This document shows, in pieces, positions 36,301 through 46,301 of a stretch of 64,000 nt of DNA. Position 1 is the stretch's first letter. The number at the start of each line of letters is the position of its first letter. The stretch comes from Tribonema minus (Eukaryota > Sar > Xanthophyceae > Tribonematales > Tribonemataceae): assembly GCA_017506865.1 (NCBI GenBank), contig JAFCMP010000103.1, positions 1 to 64,000 on the forward strand. Reading direction: 5' to 3'. The notes under the pieces are model-generated. The model did no database searches. It was not told the origin of the DNA and saw only the letters and a program-made list of their open reading frames with translations. A program made the translations under genes and the position numbers.

Positions 36301-39300
36301 CCGCCATCAGGTCTTCCCGCATTTACTGCTCACTGCAGCAGCAGTGTACTGCCAGTACTACAAGGAGTACGCCAAGCATACACAAGCACGCTGAGTTCAC
36401 ACCTTGTACTCCAGATACCCCATGCCGCCTGCATGTGCCGTGCCTGCCACGCCGACCACCAGCGGCACCACCGCCACCAGCCCCACGCCCGCTGTGAGGA
36501 GGCCCACGGCGACTGCAGCGCCCACGCCGGCCGTCACCTGTATTTGCAGCAGCACGGAAAGAGGCAGTCAGGACCCCAGCTGTCAGTGCGGTGCAAGCAG
36601 GTTGGCGCAAGTGCACAGCCCGACTCAGAACTGCGGACGTGGACAGCACGGAGAGGCGTCGCCAGCTGTCGCCTGTGATTCTGGCAGCGCGGAAAGAAAC
36701 CGTCAGGATGCTGTGATCAACTGTCACGGCGGTTTGAGAATTAGGGTTGGGGTTAGAGATAGGGTGGGTCCTAACCCCAACCTAGGTCCTAACCCCAAAC
36801 CCTAAGGTTACCGCATGCGCGAGCGCGCAGTTCAATACGGAGTTCGGGCGCGCAGCGCAACAGAGGGTTCTCGGTTAAAAAAAAAAGGCAGTATGGTGAG
36901 CGCCTGTGCCTCCGATGCGGCAAGAAGCCGTCAGGACCCCCTGGTGAGCTGTCGGGGCGGTGCGGGCAGGTATGTATGTATGCGCAAACGCTCAGCCTAA
37001 CGCAGAATGCGGGCGTGAAGAGGAATACTTCTAGTAAATTATCTACTTCGTGTATCCACTGGTGTGGTCAACAAACTATGGCTAGGGACCTTCAATAGCA
37101 CCGACAGCTTGCACCGTTTGTGAACGTCACAAAATGTTGCCTCAGCATTGAGGTCGGCAGCTGTGGTGACACCCTTGGTCAGCCCGCTCCCCAGAAATCT
37201 AATATCCGCTGTTGCGATCAACTGCTATCGGCTAGGGACCTTCAGAAGCGGCCCCAGCTTCTCTGGAAAATTAGACATCACATTTGCTGATACTTCAACA
37301 TTGAGGTTCTGGGGACTCGCCTTGACGCCTGTGGCTGGCCGCTCCCCAGAAATAGTAGTATGATAGTAATATCTGCTTTTGTGATCAACTGCTACTGGCA
37401 AGGGACCTTCAGAAGCGGCCACAGCTCATCTGTAGACGCATATTTGTGGATGATACTTCAACATTGAGATTCTGGTGACTCGCCTTGACGCCCGTGGCCA
37501 GCCGCTCTTTCAGCTTCGCCTCCGCAACGGCGCGGGCCGACTCCTCCACCTCTGCCTCGCTGGCTTCGTCCTGCAGCGCGCGATGTAAAGGTGTCATGAA
37601 CTCTCCAATACATTGGCATATGCGCTTACCCTAGGCCTAGCCCTACTTAACACCACATGACAGAGCATCACCGACTCCTCCACCTCCGCATCACTGCTTG
37701 TGTCCTGCAGCACGATATGCGTGGATTGTCATGAACTGTCCAACACATTGGCGCACGCCCTTACCCTAGCCGTAGCCCTACTTACACCACATGACTGAGC
37801 ATCACCGACTCCCTCACCTCCGCGTCGCTGCCTTCGTCCTGCGGCGCACGACGTGTGCCATGACCCCAGACCTATACAATATGACTGAGCGTCATCGACT
37901 CCTCCACCTCCGCATGACTGCCTTCGTCCTGCAGCGCACAATCCCCGCGGCTGTTCAACCACGACCTCTCTGGCGCTTCAGCACGTGACACTAACCCCAA
38001 CTGCTCGTCACATGACTGAGCATCACCAATGCATCACATCACTGAGCATCGCAGCCTCCTCAACCGCTGCATCGCTGCGTTGCACCCTGCGGGGCACGGC
38101 AGTTGCGCGCTCATAACCCATGACGACCTCCATAGCGCTTGACCACGTGGGTGAGGGTTCTTGACCCCCACAGCGCGAGTAGCAGCCGGCGCCCGCGTTG
38201 CGGCGCACTTGGGCATCTTTTCGAACTGACCGTTTTGCAATCAGAGCAAGAGTGGTCGTCGAGCGGCGCGCAGGACCACCACCTGCGCGCGTCACCCCCG
38301 GGGCCTTTTCCAGCGGTTGTTGAGCAGCACTGATGCACGTGCATCAGCACCAAAGGCGATGCGATACCTACCTAGCGCTAGGCCTTGCAGGGGGATTCTA
38401 AGTGTAATGTAAGTGTCATGCAAGCGTTGATCACGATCATGCGTGGGCCCGCGCGCTTACCGGCTCCTCCGCGTTGGACTTGCGCTCCAGCAGCAGCGCC
38501 GCCAGCGCGCGCTGCTCGTCGCGCTGCGCGCAAAACAACAGAAAACAAGCAGCAGCACCGCGTCTGCCGTCAGTCATACAGTACTCATACTGCGACCGCT
38601 CTTAACATGGAGCGCTGACCCCCCTTGTACTTGCCGACCTGCAACCTGCCGCCAGCACGTTCTGTACGTCGCGCTGCGCACAAAACCAGACAACAACCGG
38701 CAGCACCAAGTTTGCCGCTTTATATCGAGCGCTCTTACATTGCGACCCCCGCTGTACTTGCCTACCTGCTACCTGCCGCCGGTGCGCGATGCACAGTTGC
38801 GCTGCGCGCACAACAACAGGAATCCGCCGTCGGCAGCACCGCGTTCGCCGTCGGTTGAACTGTGACCACCGTTGTATCAGGCGCTCTCACATCGTGACCC
38901 CCCCTGTACTTGCCTACCTACCACCTCTCGTCGCGCTGCGCACAAAACAGAAAACCAAAACGGGCAGCACTGCGTTCGCCGTCAGCGCTGCCCCGAGCTT
39001 CGCCAACCGCCGCGGCCCGCAGCGCACCCCGCACACAACTGTTTTGCTACTCCTTCATGATCTGTGCATGTGCACGTGCATCCAGAATTCGCGGCGACAC
39101 GTGACAGCGGACCACTGCCGGGGTGACTACATACCTACCTACCGCCAGCGCGCGCTGCTCGTCGCGCTGCGCTGCGCGCAAAGCAACAGAACCACCACCA
39201 CCTACCTGCCGCATGCCGCCGGCGCACGGTGCACGCCGCGCTGCGCACAAACAACAGCGAACGACTGGCAGCACTTACTGTGACCGCTCATGCATCGAGC

Positions 39301-42300
39301 GCTCTTACAGCGTGGCCGCCCCTCCCGTACTTGCCCACCTACCACCTGCCGCCAGCACGCGCTGCACGCCGCGCTGCGCACGACACTGAGAACGACCGGC
39401 AGCGCCGCGCTCGCTGTCGGCGCTGCAACGAGCACCGCACACCGCCCTGCTGCGCACCTCCCATGCCTGGTTGCTACTCCTCCATCACGGCCACGACGAG
39501 GTACTTGAACGGTGTACCTACACATGTATACATGATGCAAGCGTACGCGACAACACATGTGAGAGCGGACCACAACCTACCTATAGTCTTTGAAGCACAG
39601 CCTGCTACTCGTGGCGGCGCGCAGACACAGCAGCAGCAGTGCCGGGGGTCGCCGTCAGCGCCGCCTATCAGCAGCGCTCAACACTGCATCCCCGTACCGA
39701 AGGTGCACTGCAGCATGGCCAGCAGCGGCGCAGCACTGCCGCGGCGCGCGGCGCACGGAGGCGCGCACGATGTGCGCCGTACTTCTACTGTCACAGCTTG
39801 AGTTTGACACCACGTGACCCCGTGCGACAACATGTAGCTAGCACAAACTGCGACAGGGCACGCCGCGCCCTTGCGTAGCCGCAGGCCCGCTGCACCCATC
39901 TCATTCACCAGCACGATGACAGGTTGCAAGGTCGCGCTTCGCAGGCGTCGTCGCGGCGCTGCCTGAACGACACAGAAGCCGCTAACAGTAACCCTTACCC
40001 TAACCCTAACCCTACAGGAGCGCGCCCCCACTGCGCTGTTTCACGCACCGGCACGCGCAACGGCTACACCTTTAATATCTATATGCGCAGCGTACACGAA
40101 ACAAACATCAACGAGAACCCCCCCTCTCCGACGCACGGTGCTGTACGACACAGGCCCCTGCTCGCATTGAAGCACTTGACCACTCTGCAAAGTGCCACGC
40201 AGTGCCCCACCTCATTCCTACCTCATTCCTGAGCATCTGCTGCAGCGTTTTGTTGCGCTCCACGAACGGTGTCCCCTGCACGCCCCCCGCCGCTGTCGCC
40301 GCCGCCCCCCCCTCCGCCGCCGCCGCCGCTCCGCCGTCTCCGCTCCCGCCGCCGCCGCTGCCGCCGCTGCCGGCGGCGGTGAGCGCGGGCGTTGCCGGCG
40401 GCAGCGCGGCGCTGGCGTTGGAGCCGGCAGCGCGGGGCGTGGTGACCGCCGCCGCGATGTGGCTGGACGCCTTGCTGAACACGCGCTTGCGCTGCTTCTG
40501 CGCCGCCTTCCAGATCCTGCGGAGGCGGCGGCGGCGGCGGCGCGCGGGCGCGCGGGCGCTGGCGCGTCAGACGGGGGCTTTGAGTGCGCGCAGCTTGCGG
40601 ACGCCCCGCCCGCCCCTTGCCGCAGCAAGGGGGGTTAGGGTTATGGTTAGGGTTAGGGTTGATTTTGGGGTTAGGGTTAGCTGGCTCAGAGCCACGCACT
40701 TTCTTCAGCGACGCCTGGAGTCGGGCTTGCGCAACGAGAGGCGCGCGTGCGAGACGCGCGCCTGACCCTGGGGCCTAACAGTGACCCCTTGCCCTTGTCC
40801 CTACCCCTAAACCTCCGTATCGCTCGCACACTATGTACGCACTTGCGTTCAACTCATCGGCCCGCGAAACTCCACAGGGAGGTGCCACGCGTCACGCACG
40901 CAGGGTGCGGTTCTCGACGACAGCGCGTGCCGATCGCTGCTGCCGCGCAGCTGCCACGGGGCGCACAGCGCGAGGGCATGTAACCGCCTGTGCGCCGTGG
41001 ACCGAGAGGCAGTCGTCGCAGCGCTCTCCTGGAGCAGCTGAGAGCTCCCGCGTGCCTGTCTGTTGGCCTGAGCGTGCAACTCCGCCGCGCAGTGAGCGCG
41101 CACCGCCGCGTGCCGCATGTTGAAGTGTGATGCGACTTGTTGAAGTGGGACTCCACTTGTTGAAGTGCGACGCGCGTCCCGGGCGCGCTGTCGCGATCGG
41201 CGCATGGCTCACACGGAAGCGGCGGGTGGCAGCGCTCGACGGCATCCGCGCTGCCTCGCAGGTGTCATGGCGGAACGAACGCGCAGTTCATCATTGCTTG
41301 CCTAGTACACACCTCCCGGGACTGCTGGCGCGACTCTCATTGGTAAACTTCAAGCTGAGCATCCCCTGTGGGGGGGCGCGCACCTCGAAGGGCCGCCGCG
41401 CCGGGAGTGACTCTCCTCGCCCGCCCCGCCGCCACCGCCGCCGGTTCCGCCAACCCCCCTGTCGTCCCCCCCGCGCGCCTCCCCCTCGCTGAGCGCTGGC
41501 AGGGGGCTGGCGGGGGCAGACAGGGGGGAGGCCGGCATGGCGGCGTCGCCGCCCGCGTCGCTGCTGTCCGCGCCCGCATCGCTCAGCTGCTGAGCATCCG
41601 CGTCGACCTGAACACGTGATCCAAGGGGGGGGGGGGTGCGGGAGGTCAGCGCGCGGGAAACGAGGGGAGATTCGGCTCACAGTTCGGCGTGGTCACAGGG
41701 CGCAGGGGGGCTAGAGGGGGGGTGAGAGGGGGGGGGGTGGCAGTGGCGGCGGCTTCCAGCCTGCATTGTTGCTGTGCCTGCGCGCACTGCTCAGCTGCTG
41801 AGCATGCACATCGACTCGAGCACAATGACTGGTGTTACATAAGGTTAGCGTGATGAAGCGGTGAAGCGGGGTAGTTGGGTGAAAGCCTAACCCTCAAGCT
41901 GACGGGGGGGGGGGGAGGTGAGTTGATGCAGTGCTCTGTACAACTGGGGCACCTGCACCCCTACATGCACCGCCCCGACCTGACTTCGCTGAACCTGCGA
42001 CTTTGGCGGTCGCAGCGCCAGCACACGGTTCTGGGTGTCGCAGATGGCGAAGGGCAGCTCATATCATAACACAATACATATGTGAGGGAAGTTTGTCGAT
42101 GTATGCCTACGCATTGCACATACGGAGGCTAGGTCTGCGCAAGTTCAAGTACTTGAAGTACAGTGGTTGCATGCCGGCAGCCTCGCAAGGCGCGCTGCCA
42201 AAAAGCTTCCCTGTGCGCAAACCTGCAGTGAGACCGTGGGTGTGGGTGGCGCCGCAAGTGAAGCTCACCGACTTGAACTGAGTATCCATGGCCAACTTCA

Positions 42301-43166
42301 GCTTGAACTTCACGCGGTGAGGCCAAAGTGCAGCAGGCAGCGGCAACTCCTTAAACTTGAGCTCGCAACGTATTCGACTCCAGGCAAGTCCTGCGTGTGC
42401 ATCACTAGGGATTCTGTGCGTTCATCTGCTCGAAGCGCATGTGCTTGGCAGCGAGAAGTGCAAGTTCACTCGTTGATTCGTGTCAGTCTCATTACACTGT
42501 GCGCGCCGCCGTTGCAGCAGGCATGGTGCTGCTGCCCAGGCGCGGCAACGACGGAGTGAGAGAAGCAAATTACATCAGAGCTTCGGTTGTGTCTGATTCA
42601 TATAATTACTGATCAAGATGCTTCACGCCCGCCAATCAATTCATCAAGGGTAGTGTGCAGTTGAGGTGACGCTGATTTCGTAGGGACCCACAAACTGTTG
42701 ACCGCTCCTGGTCTTGTGTTTTGAATGAGAGTGTCCAGAACAGGCACATGCGTTCCTTTCACGGACGGGACTAGAAGGATGGCGAATGTCCTACATACAT
42801 GCATACACAGAGGGAGGGGTGACTCACCTGTTTCGGCCATGTGATCCTGAAGGCGTACAGAGCTCTGCTGCCGGCCTTAACCTCCTCCACGGGGCCCACC
42901 ACGCACCCGGAGTCCAAGAGCACTGTTTTCTTGGGCGTGACATCGCCCGCTTTGTTGAAGTACTCGAGAGTGGCCCCACGCAGCGTGAAGTAGCGTTCCA
43001 CCCAGCCTGCGCCAACCCTGTTGGCCTTTCTGCGCCGCAGCACGCCCTCCAGGTCAGGTGCAGCAAGCAAAGCATTGCCGCCGCCGATCGCCGCTGCCGA
43101 GCTCTGAGATCTCCTCCCCCGCAGGTTCCTGGACGACTGCCTGGGGAGCCTCACGGGGTCAGACAT
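26225..43166 (-). CDS. EDR2L: EDR2-like PH-START-DUF1336 lipid-binding protein, about 17 exons
   Basis: Minus-strand exons: 42828-43166, 41995-42057 (3' end uncertain), 41384-41607, 40222-40516, 38461-38523, 37484-37570, 36403-36537, 35586-35914, 34061-34307, 33179-33295, 32536-32720, 31929-32023, 30991-31166, 29513-29776, 27940-28295, 27407-27518 and 26225-26419. The total is about 1,093 residues with consistent phases. Exons 1-2 hold a PH domain (LEGVLRRRK, WVERYFTLRG). Exons 3-6 are a low-complexity linker. Exon 7 is a Gly/Val-rich hydrophobic segment (VGLVAVVPLVVGVAG), and exon 8 begins with a PH-like end (APLILGSGDQEAAERWHAAI). START spans exons 9-13 (WRCCTMLQGVRIFAEL, HWREDSDGCYVV, GFVRGTMNALFTIAPRRE, HFLRVDPGGWVW). 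DUF1336 spans exons 14-17 (FSLRGATYLADRVK, VPGPPHIACVAYF, RLKLVPRITEGNWVVR, YLETSVDIGSSSIA, ILGGFRMVHLDMATAQ). Plant relatives bind phosphoinositides and lipids and negatively regulate cell death. Intron 6 uses a GC donor. Confidence 0.9.
26420..27070 (-). repeat. acceptor-side echoes of EDR2-like last exon (five copies)
   Basis: The exon start (plus strand 'cttcggcctcgccctgcgt') recurs at about 26560, 26785, 26862, 26950 and 27030. On the minus strand each is a CAG-GGCGAGGC-like junction, with growing decay. Spacers share 'aggatgagagacacacgtg' and 'gtaggtaggaaggtaagtg' type sequence. Confidence 0.8.
27375..27400. repeat. telomere-like tract at the donor of EDR2-like intron 16
   Basis: 'cctaaccctaaccccaaccc' lies within a few bases of the GTGCGT donor of the 27407-27518 exon. 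Further TTAGGG-type units lie at about 27215-27245. Such tracts recur in many introns here. Confidence 0.7.
27655..27939 (-). repeat. donor-side echoes of EDR2-like exon 15 (two copies)
   Basis: 'gccgcacctgtcgccgcgga' plus 'gtgcgcctggcgcagct' (the reverse of the RQAHFRGDR end) is copied at about 27818-27880 and, shorter, at about 27663-27700. The first copy is nearly exact. Confidence 0.8.
28296..28830 (-). repeat. acceptor-side echoes of EDR2-like exon 15 with poly-G/C tracts
   Basis: The exon start (plus strand 'gaaggtgggctcctcaacct') recurs at about 28408-28440, 28678-28700 and 28778-28795. Each is followed by a G run (C on the coding strand). The run at 28307-28324 serves as the polypyrimidine tract of the real acceptor, and the tracts were copied with the junctions. 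Confidence 0.75.
28840..29512 (-). repeat. donor-side echoes of EDR2-like exon 14 (four copies)
   Basis: 'cacctgccacaggtcgatgg' (the reverse of the AIDLWQ junction) recurs at about 29152-29175, 29265-29285, 29395-29415 and, decayed, 28860-28880. The spacers share 'ccatacatacctacccagcc' and 'gcagcggcagcg'. Confidence 0.82.
30244..30337. repeat. (TG)n microsatellite in EDR2-like intron 13
   Basis: Almost uninterrupted TG dinucleotides, with a few TGCG interruptions at the left end. It lies between the exons at 30991 and 29776. Confidence 0.95.
30370..30990 (-). repeat. donor-side echoes of EDR2-like exon 13 (three to four copies)
   Basis: The end of START (minus: LLLQAIDIRDIIEEETFHSP) is copied at about 30800-30870, 30640-30720 and 30490-30575, with a relic at about 30375-30410. 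Plus-strand hallmarks are 'cacctgaaggtgcagccgcg' and 'ggcctgcagcagctgctg'. Copies one and two would still encode most of the peptide. Confidence 0.85.
31167..31450 (-). repeat. acceptor-side echoes of EDR2-like exon 13 (two copies)
   Basis: 'cactccggggtgctgatgcc' with the acceptor and the preceding 'aggaagcgcgtcagcatg' recurs at about 31270-31320 and 31395-31445. The first keeps the minus-strand CAG; in the second it has become AAG. Confidence 0.8.
31755..31905. repeat. three-unit tandem repeat in EDR2-like intron 12
   Basis: 'aagtggtacgcagagcgata' recurs three times at roughly 55-60 bp spacing (about 31767, 31823 and 31877). This array has no recognisable exon piece, unlike most arrays here. 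Confidence 0.8.
32215..32535 (-). repeat. donor-side echoes of EDR2-like exon 11 (two copies)
   Basis: The segment for ARHWREDSDGCYVVCMDSTP is copied at about 32400-32480, still largely readable, and at about 32215-32280, decayed. A matching acceptor-side echo of the same exon lies at about 32850-32912, so both edges of one exon were duplicated. Confidence 0.82.
33440..33700 (-). repeat. acceptor-side echoes of EDR2-like exon 10
   Basis: 'gcgcgcaccagcacctgtca' with the upstream 'gagcgtctccagcggcgac' recurs at about 33465-33510 and 33635-33695, copying the VLVRASPLETL start of the 33179-33295 exon and its CAG acceptor. Confidence 0.78.
34760..35585 (-). repeat. donor-side echoes of EDR2-like exon 8 (three copies)
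   Basis: 'gaccagcacgcgcacgcc' and the following 'gcgtcgccaccgccgcca' recur at about 35417-35470, 35046-35095 and 34775-34815. The first two keep a GTCAGT-like donor on the minus strand. This confirmed that exon 8 ends in ...CACW with a split Trp codon and not at the earlier GTGACG. Units also carry 'aacttcaagcaggtc'. Confidence 0.78.
37140..37483 (-). repeat. donor-side echoes of EDR2-like exon 6, including its GC donor
   Basis: 'gactcgccttgacgcc...ggc..gccgctc' recurs at about 37315-37350 and, decayed, at about 37160-37195. The first echo keeps the minus-strand AAG-GCGAGT junction, so the GC donor predates that duplication. The spacer 'gctagggaccttcagaagcg' recurs as well. Confidence 0.75.
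37571..38100 (-). repeat. acceptor-side echoes of EDR2-like exon 6 (four copies)
   Basis: 'gactcctccacctccgcatc' plus 'ttcgtcctgcagcgc' recurs at about 37673-37715, 37808-37850, 37893-37940 and 38045-38095. Spacers repeat 'cacatgactgagcatcacc' and 'ttaccctagccctactta'. Confidence 0.82.
38524..39430 (-). repeat. acceptor-side echoes of EDR2-like exon 5 (about six copies)
   Basis: The 63-base exon RDEQRALAALLLERKSNAEEP is flanked upstream by about six copies of its acceptor and first codons ('cgctgctcgtcgcgctgcgc' type), at about 38650, 38785, 38925, 39145, 39225 and 39350. Shared spacers include 'acttgcctacctaccacctg' and 'ggcagcaccgcgttcgccgt'. The unit is about 130-150 bp. Confidence 0.85.
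40635..40680. repeat. telomere-like TTAGGG tract in EDR2-like intron 3
   Basis: Several TTAGGG/TTATGG units ('gggttatggttagggttagg'). A reverse-orientation tract lies at about 39989-40016 in the next intron, and others at 33886-33908 and 36735-36806. Confidence 0.8.
41760..41830 (-). repeat. acceptor-side echo of EDR2-like exon 3
   Basis: 'gctcagctgctgagcatgca' followed by 'catcgactcgagcac' duplicates the VDADAQQLS start and acceptor at 41585-41615. G-runs of 7-10 lie between copy and exon. Confidence 0.7.
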
Positions 43167-46100
43167 TTTGTGTCTCTGATCCTCCGTGCGCACGTGTGTT
43201 CCTCTATTAGAGCAGATCGTGTAACCCTGGACGAATAGACTGGTAGCCTGAAGGCCCTCTGCTGTACTGAGTACACAAAGAGCGCACAACGGGAGAGGAG
43301 GACAAGTTGCTCTTGAAGTTAGCTCGAAGAACTTGAACTTTTTGAAAGTTCTGACCTACCTCTGGGAATGTCGCCAGGTCTCTTCAAGAGTCTCTTTGGC
43401 TTTACGCACTCCCAGATGGCGCATGCTACTGCACGGCTCGAGCCGTGTCAAGAGGCGAGTGTAGAACATGAAGGTTCACCACGACTGCCTGTTAGGCGCT
43501 GTGTGCGCACGTTCCGCAGCTGCTGCCATGCTCGCTGTCGAGTACGCGGACCAGCGCCATCTCAGTTTGCGGTTTTTTGAGCGCGCGCCGATTTGGAGGG
43601 CGCGTCAAGGCGCCGAACAGACTGTGGCAGTTTAGTTCGGCGCCTGGCAGTGCGCTGCCGTCATTAGCAATCGAGATAGAGTCTCCTCAGCAGACGGCAC
43701 CGGCGCGTCTGCCGCGCTCTTCTCAGCCAGCAGCGTCTGAAACACTGGGGCACGCCACTGGGGCAAATATCGGGGCACTGCAGGAAAATTTGGGCTGTGC
43801 ATTGCCGAAGCAAGTTGAACTCAGGCTGTGTGTACCACGCCTGGCCCAAGAGCCGTGCAACAGGCAAGTGACACTCCCACTTCTCGCCAATTTGTTCAGC
43901 ACGGAACCTTCGAGTCAATTCTGGGGGCAATACACGTTGAGTTTCAAGCCTTCAGGAACGCCCCGAAGAAGCACTCAATGACTGTCGATGATCCTTACTA
44001 ATAGCAGAATTACTCATTGAAACTGCATTTAATTATTGTCGTGTTTGCCGTCTTTGAACCGGCGACAAGAAAATGCAACTTTGAGGTGACGTTGGTATAG
44101 TGACGCGCCGCGGCGGTAAACGGAAGGCCAAGCGAAAGGCCGTCGTTGTGTGGCTGCAAACAAGACTCACTGAGTCAGTCTGCCAGTGTGCCTCACTATC
44201 ACGATACTCAATAGCACGGCACTCACAATCTGCTTGCCTGCTACGGCATTGCTCGTGCGACGGCGCCAGGCAACAAAAAGGTTGTCGCGAACAATCTGCC
44301 ACCAGGCCTACAAGTTGAGAATGCATTGGCACAAAATACACCTACTACTAGTTGTAGTAGTAGGCTCAATTAAGATTGGTACCCGGGCCGGTACACTCCT
44401 AATTTTGGCCCGATTGGCCTGCTTAAGCACATGACGGTAGATAAATATCTATACATAATTATATTACATGCATCTAGATTAGATTTAATTTCAACTTGTT
44501 TTGATTTTTGAAAATCAATGTTGTAAAAATCAATAATTGATACTAAAGTAGTACCTACTGTTATTCAACGATAATATACATACATGTGCATTTATAAATA
44601 ATATATAATTGGCGAGAATAATGTATGTTTTTTAATTAATATATAATAGACGAGAATATTGAATTATAGAAAAATCTTAAGTGTTTTTAATGATTTATAA
44701 ATCAATGAACGTTTTCTGATGTTTTTTAGAAAAATTATTAATATAGTATTACTCAATGACATACTATTTAGCTTCTTCAAGTGACTTAGTTCGATAAAAT
44801 ACAGTTGCTGTTACAGTATGATACTATTCATTTATGCATTGCACACGCCAATTCAATTCGATGGAGTATGCAGGCGCACCCCTGGAGCAGACTTTGCGAG
44901 TGGTTTTGCAACCCGCGCCACCCTTGAAGAGCCTCAGGTTGCGAGATTGTCACAGAGTTCATGGTGCGCGGATGAGATCAACTTGTTGAACTCGCGAGCA
45001 ACCCTTCCAATCCAACAACCTGCCCCCCACGTTTGTTCTTGTTGGAAAAACGTGCACACGTGTCGGTTTCCGAATCAGCTTCATTTGTTTTGGTTTGATT
45101 TTTGTATTCACATGCGACACTTGTTGTATATCCGAGATGTGCTCATGGTGCGCAAGTGAGTTCGTCGGACATCTACTCGGCGACGCAAGCAACCTGCCAG
45201 TAGTTGGGGCCCTTTCATTCCAATTGTTGAAAACAAAACATGCCCCTCACTGTGGCACGTTTCCAAGTTATTCACTTTGAAAAACGTGTCGGTTTCAGCT
45301 CATTTGGTTTTGTTTGCTATTTGATTCATCTGCGACATTTGTTGTGAAGATAAGAGAGCAAAATTAATACTCTGAGTTGTTGTCCATTGCTCAGTTTGTC
45401 TGACGCCAAGTCACGCATTGCACTTGCTTTGGAAAGCTCGCTTGAACTTCGATTGAATCTACTATAATATACTTGTAAACATTCGTCCATCATGATGATG
45501 CCCGAACACTGTGGCACTTTCATGGCATGATCATATGATATCTGCATACACAAGGTCATACGTAACTTTGAAACATCTGATTCATGATGGCAAAAGGAAC
45601 ATTTTTTTAATGCATCCATGACCTTGGCAATGTGGACAATGTGTGCACTCACCATCAAACTCAAGGCTATAGTATGGGAGTATACTATACCTTTGTACCA
45701 TATCTTCTGACAGTGTACGCTACAGCAGCTCCCTTGGCGCCTGAGAGTCAAATGAAAAAGCACATACTAATCAGCGACCACGCAAGTCGTAAATGGCGCC
45801 TAAATGGCGAGAGTCAATAAGAAGCACTGACAGAGACCACGTGGACAGGATCTTTCATTCCTCCGAGATTATCCACCGAGCGCGCCGGTCATTGTGACCA
45901 AGGTTTCTCCCGCCGGCAGTCGTCACTCCAGGCGGGCTTTTACACCGAGCTGAACAAATTTCAACGTAAGCTCAGGCTACAGTAGGCCGCGGGTAGATTT
46001 CCTGTTGCAGAGAGCAGGCGCACTGTTTTGGTGCGATGGGGTAATAAGATAAGACTGTTCATGTGAGATGCCACACAGGCTAGGCAGTTAGCGCGGATAT

Positions 46101-46301
46101 CTAGCGCAGCCAACGCTTTGACGCTTGCTTGCAGGCAGCGAGCGAACTGTGTTTGTTTGTGATACCCCGCTCGCCACAATTTGCGTGCCTCGGCGCAATT
46201 CAGGGGATCTCAATACCTCACTCAAGCGCATTATCACAGCATTACACAGCACAACACTCTCGCCGACCACACGCCGACCGCAGCACTCACCCAAGCAGCA
46301 G
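43167..46301. other. divergent intergenic region, no gene supported
   Basis: This separates the EDR2-like start (minus) from the PT-repeat gene (plus). It holds an AT-rich island (next entry) and an approximate tandem duplication near 45030-45350 ('aaaaacgtg...gtcggttt' and 'gcgacacttgttgt' blocks repeated about 215 bp apart). The frame at 45326-45763 (minus) begins at GTG and resembles nothing I know. The composition from 44.0 to 46.0 kb is lower in GC than the rest, suggesting a different origin. Confidence 0.55.
44440..44830. other. AT-rich island
   Basis: About 400 bases dominated by A and T ('taaatatctatacataatta', 'ttaattaatatataatagac') in otherwise GC-rich DNA, with internal short repeats ('aatatataat.g.cgagaat' twice). 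There is no coding potential. It could be a degraded mobile element, organelle-derived DNA or an AT-rich regulatory or origin region; I cannot decide from sequence. Confidence 0.8.

Noticed and set aside
43577-43981. Possible transposase piece (minus-strand IECFFGAFLKA near 43970)
   Set aside because: A single short hint without catalytic residues or terminal repeats; not enough to call an element.
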